A stretch of 64,000 nucleotides of DNA from Linnemannia elongata. Taxonomy: Eukaryota; Mortierellomycota; Mortierellomycetes; Mortierellales; Mortierellaceae. This document shows, piece after piece, positions 25,859 through 37,075 of this stretch (position 1 is the first letter of the stretch; every line of letters begins with the position of its first letter). The translations under genes and the position numbers were made by a program. The notes beneath the pieces are model-generated. The model saw only the letters and a program-made list of their open reading frames with translations, was not told the origin of the DNA and ran no database searches. The stretch lies in NCBI GenBank assembly GCA_036320915.1, contig JAXBDG010000016.1, forward strand, positions 248,001-312,000. Reading direction: 5' to 3'.

Positions 25859-27546
25859 ATTATTATTGTTGGTAGTAGTGGCGAGTTCCTTTTTTGTAGT
25901 GGTACTCGTACTTATCTAAGGGACATGCGGGCGGGAAGGAGGTGAACAAGACACAACATCTCGAAACACCAAACAACAACAGGACAAACAACGAGGATAG
26001 GGGCAGGGAGAGGTGGAAGAAATGACAAGTTTGGGTCTCTTCTGTTACGGGAAGATGGAAAAACGACAACAGGAAACGGGGGAGAGAATCAGGCCCTTGG
26101 AACAGAACGCCTCGAAATCGCGCTTTGTCCCTTGTGCCACAATCTGGCAGACGGTTGGCAGGCAGTTGGAACGGGCGGGTACTAACTTGGTTGCGTTTTC
26201 GTTCTTCCAAGAAATCGAGGATTCTGATCATGATCAAAAATTGCTCCCGTTCCTCTTTTTTCATATGAAGAGAAGGCGAGCGGAAAAAAGAAAATACAAC
26301 AACGGACGCCCAGATGTAGAGTACAGTGCAAACCACTGGTTCACAACAACACCAATCCTTCCTTTTATTGATCATTATTATTTATTAAAATCTTAAAGGT
26401 TCTTTTCACTACATAAAGGAGAACGTATAGCGTGTGTTTAGTGGAAAAAGAAAAAAAGAGTGAAGGCGGTCAAGCGACATGTCAGTCGCGTTTCCCAGTC
26501 TTCATTTCTTGATTGGCGAAGACGTCCCAAGAATAAAAACACGGCTCTATACCAGTCCATTTCTATGGCATACATTCTTCTCCACCTCCCAACATTCTGA
26601 GTCACATATTTGCCTATTTCCACCTTTTTCATGGTATCCTTTCATCCTCCCTCTGTCCTCAATATACTTGGGATATCAAGTTATTGTTTTATTTCGTCTG
26701 AAAAGTAATAAAAACTCCCAAAGAAAAATTGTCACCATTTCAATCTCTACAGCCTCTTGGCCCTCATTTCTCTTATATTTACTTGCAATAAGACAAACAG
26801 GCATTTACATATTTCAAAGGGGAAAAAACAGAAGAGGGCGCCATGGGTTCCCAGGGGGGGGGTGATCGTCAGAATATTCCTACACCATTTTTTTATCCTT
26901 GTCAGACATAAACATGAGAACGTGCGCTTCTTTTTATTAATTTTTTTGTCACTCTATTCTTGCCTCTTCTACACTCTCCTCCGCACTCTCTTCCACACCA
27001 TTTCATACCACAACCCACCGCCATCTTCCCTCAGAATCCATAAAGTCGTTATCCATTAATGAGTCCCGTCTGTCGTTCAAGGTAAAATAAACAAATCGAT
27101 CAGGGAAACCTTCACCTTACATAAAATTGGCCATGGTCTCCACAATCTCTCCCACACACATACCATCTCTCTCCCTTTACTTCGTGATGCCTGCTATCTT
27201 CCTATCCTTCCCTTTTTTTCCTGAACCATCAACACCCTGCCTTTATCTGCCTAAGAGCCTGGCCGGGTATATTGCAATGATATCATGGCTCCGGTGGAGA
27301 ACACCGCAAAAACTGTACGAGTACAGCCTTACCAAAGCTGATCTACTGTGGTCGTGTCACACATTGAACTGAAAATACGAATACAAATGGTATTGGAAAA
27401 ACATTGCTGTCCCATTTTTATTGTTTCTGTTGTTTTGTTGTGTGGATGTTGTCGTCCGCACTCCATTTCCATGATCTGCCAAACATTGTTTAAAATATTT
27501 AAACAAGGGCTATTATCATTGTAAAGTAATAACAAGAGAACAAACG
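23719..27546. other. 3.8-kb stretch without a convincing gene
   Basis: Upstream DNA of the bHLH gene and downstream DNA of rpl21. It holds poly-A/T runs (23977-24001, T29 at 24391-24419) and a long TTG microsatellite. Open frames such as 25184-25759 minus and 25863-26375 minus show no recognisable domain and biased composition. Nothing else seen. Confidence 0.55.
25780..25866. repeat. (TTG)n microsatellite, about 26 units
   Basis: Uninterrupted TTG/GTT trinucleotide repeat of about 79 bp from 25780 to 25858, passing into TTA repeats. It lies in non-coding DNA. Confidence 0.95.
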
Positions 27547-28458
27547 TTAGTAACCAGCCTCTGACAAATAAAGCATTCAGCACCGAAAAAAACACAAAGG
27601 AAGGCCCAACTTACTGTCGTAGGGGATGGGGTTGAGGGTGGTGGGGATGTTGTGCTTGATGGAGACGAAACGGGCCTCACGGGGCATGGCGGGCTGTCTC
27701 TTCAAGTTGACCTTGACACCGTCGGTCTTAGCCTGCAACTTGGCGGCGGCGTTCTCCTTGACGCGACGCAAGAAGTCATCACGGCACTTGGAGTGCTTAA
27801 TGTGCTCGATGCGGATGTTGACGCGCTTCTCGAGGAAACGGTTGCCAACCTTCTTGTTGATGATGATACCAACAGCGGACTTGGTCACGTTGTAGATGAT
27901 ACCGGTGCGACTATGTTTATGGTGAAGGGGGGCCGGTCGTAAGGTTAGTTTCGGGACGCGAGTCTTTGTAGACTTCGTGCGTAGTGTGGTGGTGAAGGCG
28001 GCTCCTTTGTGCAAGGTGCCAAATGGTGCCGCAAATGTCCGGTGAAGCGAACGAGGCTAGTTTGAGGTCAAACTATGCCAAGTACTGCTTCAGCCGTTCA
28101 AAATGCCATCCCAAGTCTTCGTTACTGAACAATTCCAGTAGCTAGACTAGGGGGTTCCTCCTTGACTGTCCCGCGGCAGGCAAGGAGATCATAATATCAT
28201 CATAGATGACAATGACAGAACAGGGCAATAAGAGATGACAGCTTAAAGAGGCAGAGAACAAATAAGAAAGAATACGTACCCGTGGTAAAACTTGTGGGGC
28301 ATACCCTTGTGGATAGCACCATTAGCCTTGATGTCGACGATATCGCCGACCTTGTAGGTCTTCAAGTAGGTGGTAAGCTTGATGGGCATACCATGCTCCC
28401 TGAAGTTACGGGCGAACATGTGGCGGGTGCGAGCGCGGATACCATACGAGTGAGGCAT
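27547..28458 (-). CDS. rpl21: 60S ribosomal protein L21 (eL21)
   Basis: Three exons on the minus strand: 28458-28280, 27910-27615 and 27560-27547, giving 162 residues (the yeast protein has 160). Exon 1 starts [17 protein letters not shown] and contains the family hallmark [20 protein letters not shown]; exon 2 resumes with [20 protein letters not shown] and holds [20 protein letters not shown]. Exon 2 ends PIPYD before a GTAAGT donor; the last exon supplies only K-A-G-Y and TAA after a TTTGTCAG acceptor 54 bp on. Reading through the donor instead would give a longer non-conserved tail. The first intron is long (369 bp, 28279-27911). The protein is a structural part of the large ribosomal subunit. 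It is divergent to rps9, with which it shares an upstream region. The terminal micro-exon is inferred from splice sites. Confidence 0.93.
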
Positions 28459-29203
28459 GTTGAATCAATTCTGGATTTGGGTTCAAGTTGAGAGGAGAAT
28501 GGGCATAAGTTTTCCATGATCTTTTCAACTTTTGGAAAACAACGTGATCCTGATGTCGATGCTGAGGAAGGAGTTAGGAGAGACGATTGATGGGATGGGT
28601 GTAGGTCGGTTGTAAAAGATGTTGGATTTGGCATGGATTTGAATGCCGAATCAATCAAGATCCTGCTTCCCGCCTTGAACACGGTCAAGGATCTCGATCC
28701 GAGTGCCAGCAGGATGATGATGGATTCATCCTAATCTCAACAAAACGCCGATCATGATCCTGTTCCCTTTACTGTTGAGTCGATTCTGTTGCAGTTCATC
28801 CCAAAGTTCCTCAGTCAGCCAGCCACCCCGAGCCTAGCCATGCAAAAGATTCCCATACCCCAGGAGGTCAAAGAAAGAAGAGAAGGAACCAACATCATCC
28901 GCAAGAAAGGGACAAAGATATCTACCTCCAATTGCTCGTTGCTGATTGGCTGATGGTTCAATCTATTTTTTTTGCTTTTTTTTTTTTACTAATTTTTACG
29001 TGACATCTCATTTTCTTATTTCACGTACAGCCGCAGCACTCTGAACCCCGGCAATTGACCGGGGGTTATTACTTTTTTAAGACATTACTCTGTTGACATC
29101 AACAAACATTTCGCTTTCTACGAAGGTTAAAACCACCTAGAGGTTCGCCATTCTTCTTCTACCATTCAACCTACGCTTCTTCCACAACCACAACTACTAC
29201 AAC
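28459..29203. promoter_or_regulatory. Shared upstream region of divergent rpl21 and rps9
   Basis: The two ribosomal protein genes are transcribed away from each other, and about 745 bp separate their start codons. The region contains a T-rich tract (28970-28989), CACGTA/ACGTGA half-palindromes at about 28998-29005 and 29023-29028, and a pyrimidine-rich leader before the rps9 start. This arrangement suggests a bidirectional promoter coordinating the pair; that is inference from layout. No specific factor site is claimed. Confidence 0.55.
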
Positions 29204-29923
29204 AGTAAGTCCCACTACTATCCTCCCCTTCCCTTCCTTACCACCGCCTGCGCCTCCTTTTGCATCACCCAACACGTTCGCCCTCAAATGTAATCCCTAA
29301 CCATCGTGCCTCCCCGTCTCTCTTCGCCGTCCCTGAAAATAGTGCCTTCAGGAGCCCCCGTAAACTGTTCAAAGACCTACAAAGTCCCTCGCCGTCCCTT
29401 CGAAGCCGCCCGCCTCGACCAAGAGCTGAAGCTCGTCGGTGAATACGGTCTCCGCAACAAGCGCGAGATCTGGCGCATCGGCTACACTCTCTCCAACATC
29501 CGCCGTGCCGCCCGTGAGCTCCTCACACTCGAGGATAAAGACCCCCGCCGTCTCTTCGAGGGTAACGCCTTGATCCGCCGCTTGGTCCGCATCGGCGTTT
29601 TGGACGAGGACAAGATGAAACTCGATTATGTCTTGGCCTTGAAGATCGAAGACTTTTTGGAGCGTCGCCTTCAGACCCAGGTGTTCAAGTTGGGTCTTGC
29701 CAAGAGTATTCACCATGCCCGTGTTTTGGTCCGTCAGCGCCATATCCGTGTCGGCAAGCAGGTCGTTGATATCCCCTCGTTTGTCGTCCGCCTCGACTCC
29801 CAGAAGCACATCGACTTCTCCCTCACCTCCCCCTACGGTGGTGGACGTGCTGGTCGTGTCAAGAGAAAGCGTGCTGCCGCCGCTGCCTCCAAGGGCGACG
29901 GCGAGGACGAGGATGAGGAGTAA
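29204..29923 (+). CDS. rps9: 40S ribosomal protein S9 (uS4), start codon split by an intron
   Basis: The coding sequence is A (29204) joined to 29343-29923 across a 138-bp intron (29205-29342) with a GTAAGT donor and an AATAG acceptor. The splice makes ATG, and the product starts [20 protein letters not shown], matching the usual fungal N-terminus in position and style; total 193 residues (yeast 197, human 194). Conserved blocks include [27 protein letters not shown], the S4 RNA-binding region [19 protein letters not shown] and [18 protein letters not shown], and the acidic tail. It binds 18S rRNA early in small-subunit assembly and is central to decoding accuracy. An in-frame ATG at 29306 would give a longer, non-conserved N-terminus and lies inside the intron, so it was not used. 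Confidence 0.95.
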
Positions 29924-30466
29924 ACTTCTCTTCCTGTAAAGAAAAGATCCGTATGAACCACTGGTTATTGTCTCTTCTTTTTTTTTTGTGGAGGACAACC
30001 TTTTGGCGACGATCTTTTCCTTTTACAAACTATATGCCCGTAGCTTCGTCGAGCCTTTCTACCCGTGTCGTTTGCCTCCCATTTTATTATGTAGCCATTT
30101 CTTAAATGACAAGTAAAAAGAGGACAAACAAGGGGCTTGACATTCAAGCGTCTGTGTATTGCCAGCACTCTTTCGTGCTTTTAACCCATAACTATATATT
30201 TCCCTTGTGCATCTACATGTATCTTGGCATAACCACTAAAGTGGCGGCAGTTTATTTTATAAACGTCTTTCTCCCTTTCAATACTTTCACCTCATTCACA
30301 TGCAATCACCCTTATGCTAATCGTTAGCTTGATGGGCCCGTTCTCCGCTAAGCTTGTTTCACGTCGGTGCTTTGGCCATCTTTTGTGATTATGATGCAAA
30401 CTCAACATACACATATAATATGTACACAGTACTCCCTCCTCAACCTGCCCCCACTCACACTCAAAT
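29924..30466. other. rps9 3' flank up to the truncated element
   Basis: A/T-rich 3' UTR and spacer. No coding signal. Similarity to the element family begins abruptly at about 30467. Confidence 0.5.
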
Positions 30467-31383
30467 TTCAGTTCCGGAGGTGGTTGGAAATAGAAAAGAA
30501 GGCGGTCCCGGTCGGCGAGGATGAGTCAGTCCAAAATATTGAGTCCAGATTGCCTCCTCTTAAGGGACAAAAGGCAAGCGTTGTCGAATACATCAGGGAG
30601 CTTGAGTTGGTCGAGACGCGTTTGTTGGACTTTTACTCTGGAAGCGACGATCGATATAATAAGCATGTTTGGGACATGCAGCGTTGCCAGGCATATGGAA
30701 TTCTCAATTGCTCGCGGTCCAACTCCTCAAGATTATCGGCGGCGGACTTGGTGTCCGGTATGATCCCTCAAAACCAGCCATTATTGGCATTGGCCCCGGC
30801 CAATTTTCGACAAGTTCCGGACTCTCCTCCCTCTACTCATCTTTTCTCATGTACTTTATTCAGAAGGTAAGCATTGCTTTAGGAATTTTAAACTAATTAA
30901 CAAACCCTTCCGTATCTTCATATGTGCAAAATACTAACATACACTTTTTATTAGGCCCGATCGCTTGGTTACCTGGTGGTTGGACTCAATGAATATTACA
31001 CAAGCAAAAAATGTCCTGCATGTGGATCATTTGTGGGACATGTCGACATTCGACGCTTCTACTGCTCAAACTGTCAAGTCTATCACCACCGCGATGTCCT
31101 TGCTGCAGATAATATGGCAAACATCCTCCAGGAGTACCTCGCGCGGCAGGAGCGTCCAGATTACCTCCATCCGGCTGCCGAGGACGGCTCCCTTCCTTGG
31201 AAGGCGAGGCAATCAAGCTCAAGCTCGTGCTCCACCACGACCAGCAACGCAAGCAGCAGTACAATTGGGGTCCAAGGTCGTCTCAAGAGGGCTTCAAACA
31301 CCTCATCGCCAGAGCCTCAAAAGTCCTTCAAGTCCTTGAAGTCGTCCCAGTTGGCCAAGGCGTCCAAGGCGACCAAATCGTAG
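30467..31383 (+). pseudogene. Truncated Fanzor/TnpB-like copy B (RuvC C-terminal part only)
   Basis: This is the 3' third of the protein family seen complete at 37430-41831. It begins at FRRWLEIEKKAVPVGEDES, equivalent to FRRWLEHEKSLVPEGQDES in the complete copy, and has no upstream nuclease domain. Two frameshifts fall at about 30692-30725. The last intron is kept at the same position (30867-30954). The 3' exon is intact and holds the catalytic core: GLNEYYTSKKCPACG (alternative RuvC-II Glu plus first zinc Cys pair), YCSNC (second pair) and HRDVLAADNM (RuvC-III Asp), then a Ser/Lys-rich tail ending at TAG. It lies 0.5 kb downstream of rps9. It cannot make the full protein as it stands; whether the intact 3' exon is expressed is unknown. 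Confidence 0.8.
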
Positions 31384-31465
31384 ATTAGTTTTTTCGGGTG
31401 TTCGTCCACACCCATTAGTGCAGGTAAGGGACGCAGTGGTGGCATGATTAGTCCTTCGGTGACGT
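31384..31465 (+). ncRNA. Candidate omega-RNA scaffold at the 3' end of copy B
   Basis: Just after the stop codon lies a 6-bp stem with a 6-nt loop (GGGTGT 31396-31401 with ACACCC 31408-31413). The invariant box TTCGGTGACGT follows at 31455-31465, 72 nt past the stop. The same layout is found behind copies A and C with different but still paired stem bases. Fanzor and TnpB guide RNAs arise from this position. The RNA itself is inferred. Confidence 0.4.
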
Positions 31466-31522
31466 AAATATGGAGTTAAATTTAATCATCACTTTTTTTT
31501 TTATGTTCCTTCTTTCATTCAG

Positions 31523-31962
31523 CACTCCAGCAGCCAGTTCAAGCACTTCGACACATCTCTCGCTTATTCATGATGGACGACCTTTTGGTTTTTGCGAGGG
31601 TCACACAGGATTGCCACACCAAATATTTGGAGGATATCGCCGAGGAGGATCTTCCGTCGCTAAAGAGAATTGCCGAACGTTGTAACAAATTCGACGGTTT
31701 TCTCTTCCACGAAATTATGAAATCAGGTTCATCGCCTATGCCATATCAGTTTGAAGTGGTACACTCTATGCTCGCTACCATATCCGTCCCAACGTTCCGT
31801 CCTGCTCCCGATAGTGACGGTATAAGGGAAACCAATGGAATGGTTTTGAGCTTGCTTGATCCTTCTAGAACACAAAGACAAGACGTGATAGCTCATCTGC
31901 GCAGGATCGGATTTTTCGAGAAGGACATAGTGAAGAAAGTCATCGAGTTCTCCGAGAAATAG
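31523..31962 (+). CDS. Hypothetical protein, possibly the last exon of a gene
   Basis: An open frame ends at 31962. An ATG at 31570 would give 130 residues starting MMDDLLVFARVTQDCHTKYL. The frame is also open back to a good polypyrimidine-AG acceptor at 31522, so this could be a 3' exon whose 5' part is upstream or was lost when copy B arrived. Composition is protein-like: mixed, predicted helical, ending in an amphipathic segment (VIAHLRRIGFFEKDIVKKVI). I do not recognise a family. Codon use is ordinary and there are no repeats or membrane segments. It lies between element copy B and the 3' end of slu7, and convergent with slu7. Confidence 0.4.
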
Positions 31963-32388
31963 ATTTCACCATATACTTGTAATTAGCCTCCGATTTATGA
32001 ACAATACTTCTTGGACTTCTATCATATCCGACATTTTAAATTGACAGACTTCTGCAATACCCGCCTTGAACACGGGCAAGGATCCCGATCCGAGCGAGTG
32101 AAGGGGCGAGTCAAGCCAAATTCGCTATTTTCAAATAATCAAAAGGCGATTCATTCGTCGCGGAGGAGAGGGTAAACAGCTCAAAAAGAAATAAACACAG
32201 AGTTGCACACTAACGATGCAAGTAGCACATGAAGAACAGAATGATCCGCTTGTGAGAGTAAGAGATGTGTGAGTGCTGGCAAGGGCTACACTTTTTTGGC
32301 GGCCGTTAAAATAGTAAAGTAACGAAAAAGCAAGTAGACGAGGTTGTCGGAGCAAGAAAAAAAAAGGGTGGTTGTATTAAGAAGTCAA
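31963..32388. other. Spacer between the hypothetical ORF and slu7
   Basis: Non-coding. It contains one of two copies of a 35-bp repeat (32060-32094); the other is at 28671-28705. Confidence 0.5.
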
Positions 32389-34205
32389 CTATGAAGAAAG
32401 AAGGTTACTGGCTTCCTGCGCCTCAATACCAGCGGTTCCCGTACAGTAAGATCCTTTGATGAAGGATCGACAGCACTTGTAGCCCCACTTGCCATCGGCC
32501 CAGAACGAGCCCCACACCGTCGTATGGTTGTTGATGTAAACATCTTCCTGGTACTTCGACTTGACCTTGGCAGGTTCGAGACCCTTGAGAACCCTTCCTG
32601 ACCTTGAGTACTCGACATAGTTCTCCGTCTGGGCCAACAACAGCTCGCGAGCAGGCGCGTCCAAATGTTCCTCGCCTCCGTACTTGGCCAAAATGCTGAC
32701 CTTGTTCTCGTCCTGCTGCTCGGCCTTCTTCTCCTTGAACTTTTTGTGCAGCATTTCGGCCTGTGTTGGGTTCGCCTGCAGGTGCACATCGGATCCTTTC
32801 TCGGCTGCCTGCCAAGCAAACAATTGTACATTCGCCATATCTGTGATGCTTCCAGAGTACCGTGAGAAGTTGTCTCCGGCGTAGATGAGATTGTTGGGGT
32901 CCTGGTCCTTGAGAGGATTCTCGCGCATCGAACGTGTCTTGGGATCGTAATGGGCAGAGCTGGGATCCAGATTGTACAAGTACTTTGCGCGATCTTCACG
33001 AATTCTATCATCAACAAGGTATAAGTTATTAAGAGTGAGTCCATACGATTCTATCATTCCAAGATGTATATAGAAGTAGAGCGAGTACCATACAGAGCGC
33101 TAGTTGAAGCATGGTAACATACCTGAGGTTGCGGATGGTGGTGCGAGTTTTGGGGTTAACTTTCTGTCCAGGCATATCGGACTTATCCGCATACCTCTCC
33201 TCATCATCATCGTCATCCTCACTATCCCCAAACTCATTCGCGTTGTTCTCCATCCTCTCCGCCATAGCCGCAGCCTTGGCATCCTGCTTATCTAGCTCAC
33301 TCTCCTTCAGTTTCCTCCTTGCCTCCTCGATCTGTTCATACTCCTCGTAGATTTTCTTATGCTCTGTAGTATCGTAGCCGTTCCAGCGATCGCGTTTGGC
33401 GTCAAAGGACATTTCGACTTTTTGGATGATTTCGTCTTCTTTGATGTTTTTCCCGGTCCATTTGGCGCCTTTCTTGCGGGGCCGTTCTACACAGTCCTTG
33501 GTCTTGTGTGTTGCTGCTCCACAGTTCTCACATGCTCCTTTCCTGTACTTTGTTGCTGCTGGGCCCTATTTTTCATATGTTTTGAGATTCTAAGTCAGTT
33601 TTTGTTGTTCATTGTCTATAATGCTTATAAACCATTTTAATCCAGAACCGCGATTATAATGTCGACTTACAGCTCGCTCTCCACGCTGGTACCATTCATC
33701 TGTGAACCTATCCTCATCTGTCCTTGGTGCTTTCTGATGCTTCAACGACGCATGTCCGTCATTGATATACCCTATTTTTTCGAAGAACAAAGTTTTACCA
33801 TATCAGTCGACTGTAGTTCTGTGCAACACAAGACAAGCACAAACCAAAGGTTCGTTTACAAAAAAAAAAAGTCAAACGTCAAAGGGAGGGTCTAGAACTT
33901 ACATGGTGCTTCGGAGATGTATTGAGGGATATGTGGGTTGATTTCGCGACCTTCTTCGTCCCTAGCGGCGGGTGCTGTTCCAGCCTTTCGAGCGGCTTCC
34001 AGATCCTTTTGTTTCCTGTATTCCTCTCGACTCAGTTTTGTGCCTATAGAGAAGCGTTTGTCAAGCCAAAAGTAAAAGTGATGTGAGTCTGGTGGTTCAT
34101 GGTAAAGAGTTGTGTCATGGTAGTCTCCGGTATATCGTTGTCTCCTGCTGCTGTTGAAACTGTTGTTTGGTGGTAGCGGTATTGTGTTGCTGCTGACTTA
34201 CTCAT
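32389..34205 (-). CDS. slu7: Pre-mRNA splicing factor Slu7
   Basis: Five coding exons on the minus strand: 34205-34202 (ATG plus one base), 34043-33903, 33771-33671, 33565-33123 and 33004-32389, joined by GT-AG introns of 105-158 bp; phases agree and the product is about 434 residues. It starts [17 protein letters not shown], then has [17 protein letters not shown], a CCHC zinc knuckle ([14 protein letters not shown]), the block [19 protein letters not shown] and the conserved [13 protein letters not shown]. Slu7 acts at the second catalytic step of splicing, helping to hold the free 5' exon and choose the 3' splice site. The first exon contributes only the start codon and one base. It is divergent to SF3B5, another spliceosomal gene, 7.8 kb away across the mobile DNA. 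Confidence 0.95.
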
Positions 34206-34579
34206 GATGTGCTGTGTGTTCTTTGTGTGTTGATGTGTAGGTTGTTTGCTTCTGTTCGAAGGCAAAGTAAAAAAAATATATATGTGCGATCAGAAAAGGT
34301 GGAGAGAGGGCCATGGCTCGCAACTGCACCGCCCCTCAGCCAAAAAATTAAGGTGACGTCACCATGAAATCTTTCCTAATATGGTTTAATTTCTACTGTC
34401 AATTGACACCATAATACAATGAAAATAGGCAAAATGAGATCATTTGACACAATACGTTTATTCACTGGCATTTTCGCAAAGCACTGCTCTCATTCGGGCC
34501 TTTGACTTGAAGATAGGCGCTGTGTAGCAAAGCTACTGTTTCTTGGAGGTACTGTAAGAGGCTTTCTTTTCCTAGAGTA
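34206..34579. promoter_or_regulatory. slu7 upstream region with CRE-like palindrome
   Basis: The region holds the perfect 12-bp palindrome GGTGACGTCACC at 34352-34363, about 147 bp upstream of the slu7 start codon. It contains the ATF/CREB octamer TGACGTCA. This is a reasonable promoter element; it also resembles the TGACGT box at the far end of element copy A. The pogo element begins at 34580. Confidence 0.5.
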
Positions 34580-34687
34580 CAGTCGATTCGAGTTTTTGTC
34601 ATTTTTTTGCCTTTTTGTCAAGAATATAAGGATCCGTGCAATGTCATTTGTCAATACCCTGTTTAATTTAAATCTTTTTATTCTATC
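34580..34687 (+). repeat. Left 108-bp terminal inverted repeat of the pogo element
   Basis: Identical by eye over all 108 positions to the reverse complement of 37076-37183. TA dinucleotide outside. Confidence 0.95.
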
Positions 34688-34704
34688 TTTTTTGAGTCAG
34701 CTGA

Positions 34705-36891
34705 CTATGTGAACCTGCGTAACGGAAAGTGTGTTTGGGGGTATTTCTTCTTGATTCTAGCATCCTCCTCCTCAAGCAACCGCTCTTCCTCCATCCTCTC
34801 GCGCTCTCTTTTGTTGTAGTTCCTCACGAATCCTGGCTCCGCAAATCCCTCTGCAGGCGTGACTAGTTTCGCTGCAGCAGCATCCAGGTCGCGTCGCAGA
34901 TCGCTGTACTCGTAATCCTGAAGAACTTCAGCCGCCCGGTGTAAAATATCAATACGCTCGTCCACGCCTATCCCCTCGCTCCAAGTCCCACTCTTCTCAT
35001 ACTCCAGCAACGACTGATCTGTGCTGTCGGAAGCATACAGATCATCCGCATCCATGATTGGATCCTCATAGTCGTCATCATCCGTGTCATTCTCATTAGT
35101 AAATAACTCGTCCAACGACACCATTCTAGGATCCACATTAAAGCACTCCATAAACTCAGGTTCCTGCATTCGCTGATAGATAATATCATTGACAAGAGCC
35201 GACCCATCCAGAAGCGTACTGAGCCTTGAGTAGTAGTCCCTTGTGTTGTCGGGATGTGTTGCTGGGATACAGTTGCTGGCCTTGGTTGGTTGATTGATTG
35301 CTGGTTCAAATATGTCAGGGAAGCGCAGCGCTACAGCCATCCTTGGATTACTGTCCATCATTGAGGCTCGGTCAGCAATATCCTCGCGCGTATCCGTAAT
35401 GGCTTCCTGCACATCTGGATCGACTCCGTTGCCCGCCCTCAGCTTCTCTCTCTGGTTATCGCTCAGTATAGGGACATGTGCAAAGCAATCTCTGATGGTC
35501 CTCGGCGTAACCTCGCTCCAGGCTTGTGCGGCAAGCTGCCAACCCTCAAAGTTGGAGATCCTGGCCATAGACACCCTGACCGCCCTTGAGGAACTTCCTG
35601 TATCAGCACTAGCTTCTGCAAGCAAGCTATTTTCATAGGCGCGCCTGGCGACATGGTGACGGTAACGCCGCTTAAAAACCGCAATGATCCCAGCGTCCAA
35701 CGGCTGAGTAACGGATGTAGAGTTGGCCGGCAATGCCTCGACTCTAATATTAGGAAAGTCCAGAGGAAATCGCATTGCTGCTGTATGCGATCTATAGTTG
35801 TCAACCAACAACAGGATCCTTCTGCCAGGTGTTTCCGTTTCAACGACATGCTGTGTATGCTTCAGCCATGCCAAAAAAGCACCTGCGGTCATGTAATCCG
35901 GGCGCACCATCCTCGACTTCCTGGTCCTGTCTTTGTCATCCTCTTTCCAGCAGTTGCCCCATCCGTCCTGATTATCTTGGCCTGGAACCCAAGGCAACAC
36001 GTCGACCTGACCCCGTAGACGAGCGCCTGCTCCAGTCTTGAACCCACGTGGAAGAGTCTGGCCTAAAAAAATAATAATAATAATTAATTAGAACCTTGGT
36101 ATCAAATGGTACTATAACCATCTTGTTTATAATAGCAAAATCCCTTAAGAATGCATACTCAGAACAAACGGCTTCCTCTTATCTGTGCCAGTTGCATTCA
36201 CACAAAATAAGATAGAGACCCGTGTTGAAACGGACTTGGTTCCGGGTTGGCGATCAAAGTCAAGCGTCCATGGAGACATTGTTTGCAGAAAAAGACCAGT
36301 CTCATCTGCATTGTAAATATCGTCCAGTGAATACTCGGCAGCGATGGCCTTGACTCGATCAACACCGGCAGCGATCACATCCATATCCACCGAACCCGCC
36401 TCGCCCTGCATCCTATGGTAATCCAAACCCCAGGCCTTCTTAAAACCCTCCACCCAGGAACTGCCAAAGTCTGGACGAGGAAAAGGCATAAAGCCCATCC
36501 GATTCCACAGGATCGTGTAAACATCATGCGCCAGCGCTCTTAAGAGGACAGTGTCGACTGACAATTGACGAGATCGTATGTCATCCACCATATCAATCAA
36601 TACAGCCTCAACAGCATGGTAAGGACGCTTGTCAATGCGGCATCTATTGGCTTGGTTGGGTCTTATCGCCTCGAGTCTCTCCTTATCCTTCATGAGTCGA
36701 TCGATGGTATGAGGGGACCAGCCATGGTGTCGCTCGTATGATGCCTTATTGGGATCGGATCCAGTTGTAGCTCGGACGATATCACGGTGCGCAAGCCATT
36801 GCTGAAGGCGCTCCCGTCTCTCTTCCAAACTGAGTCGCCCTTTGCTGTCTTGTACATCTTCCTTTGGTGTTAGAAGTTTGAGGTGTTCCAT
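34705..36891 (-). CDS. Pogo/Tigger-type DDE transposase (CENP-B HTH plus DDE_1)
   Basis: Two exons, 36891-36159 and 36062-34705, joined in phase 1 across a 96-bp GT-AG intron; 696 residues. The N-terminal 150 residues are basic and helical with a CENP-B/HTH-like layout (SLEERRERLQQWLAHRDIV; later FPRPDFGSSWVEGFKKAWGL). The catalytic core follows: first Asp in YNADETGLF, second in LLLVDNYRSHT, third in VTQPLDAGIIAVFKRRY, the standard DDE_1 spacing for pogo elements. The protein cuts and rejoins the element ends at TA sites. The C-terminal 250 residues are acidic (Asp/Glu-rich) and end with a basic tail. The stop codon overlaps the subterminal palindrome. No disabling change is visible, so the gene may be functional; nothing shows that it serves the neighbouring element. 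Confidence 0.95.
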
Positions 36892-37075
36892 GATGAATGA
36901 AAAGAGATGGTAAGGAAGCAGAGATGTCTTTGTTTCTGGGATATTGATGAAAGATGTGCAAAAGGCTATCTACAGTAGGAAAGATATGTCATTCCCATGC
37001 TGTTATGTTGCAAGATTACGAGGTGTGATGTCAAATACGCGGGTTCACTCCGTAGTCAGCTGACTGAAGACATCG

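Noticed and set aside
27911..28279. Possible C/D snoRNA in the long rpl21 intron (ATGATGA-like and CTGA on the minus strand)
   Set aside because: The C-like and D-like boxes are about 150 nt apart and no terminal stem is visible.
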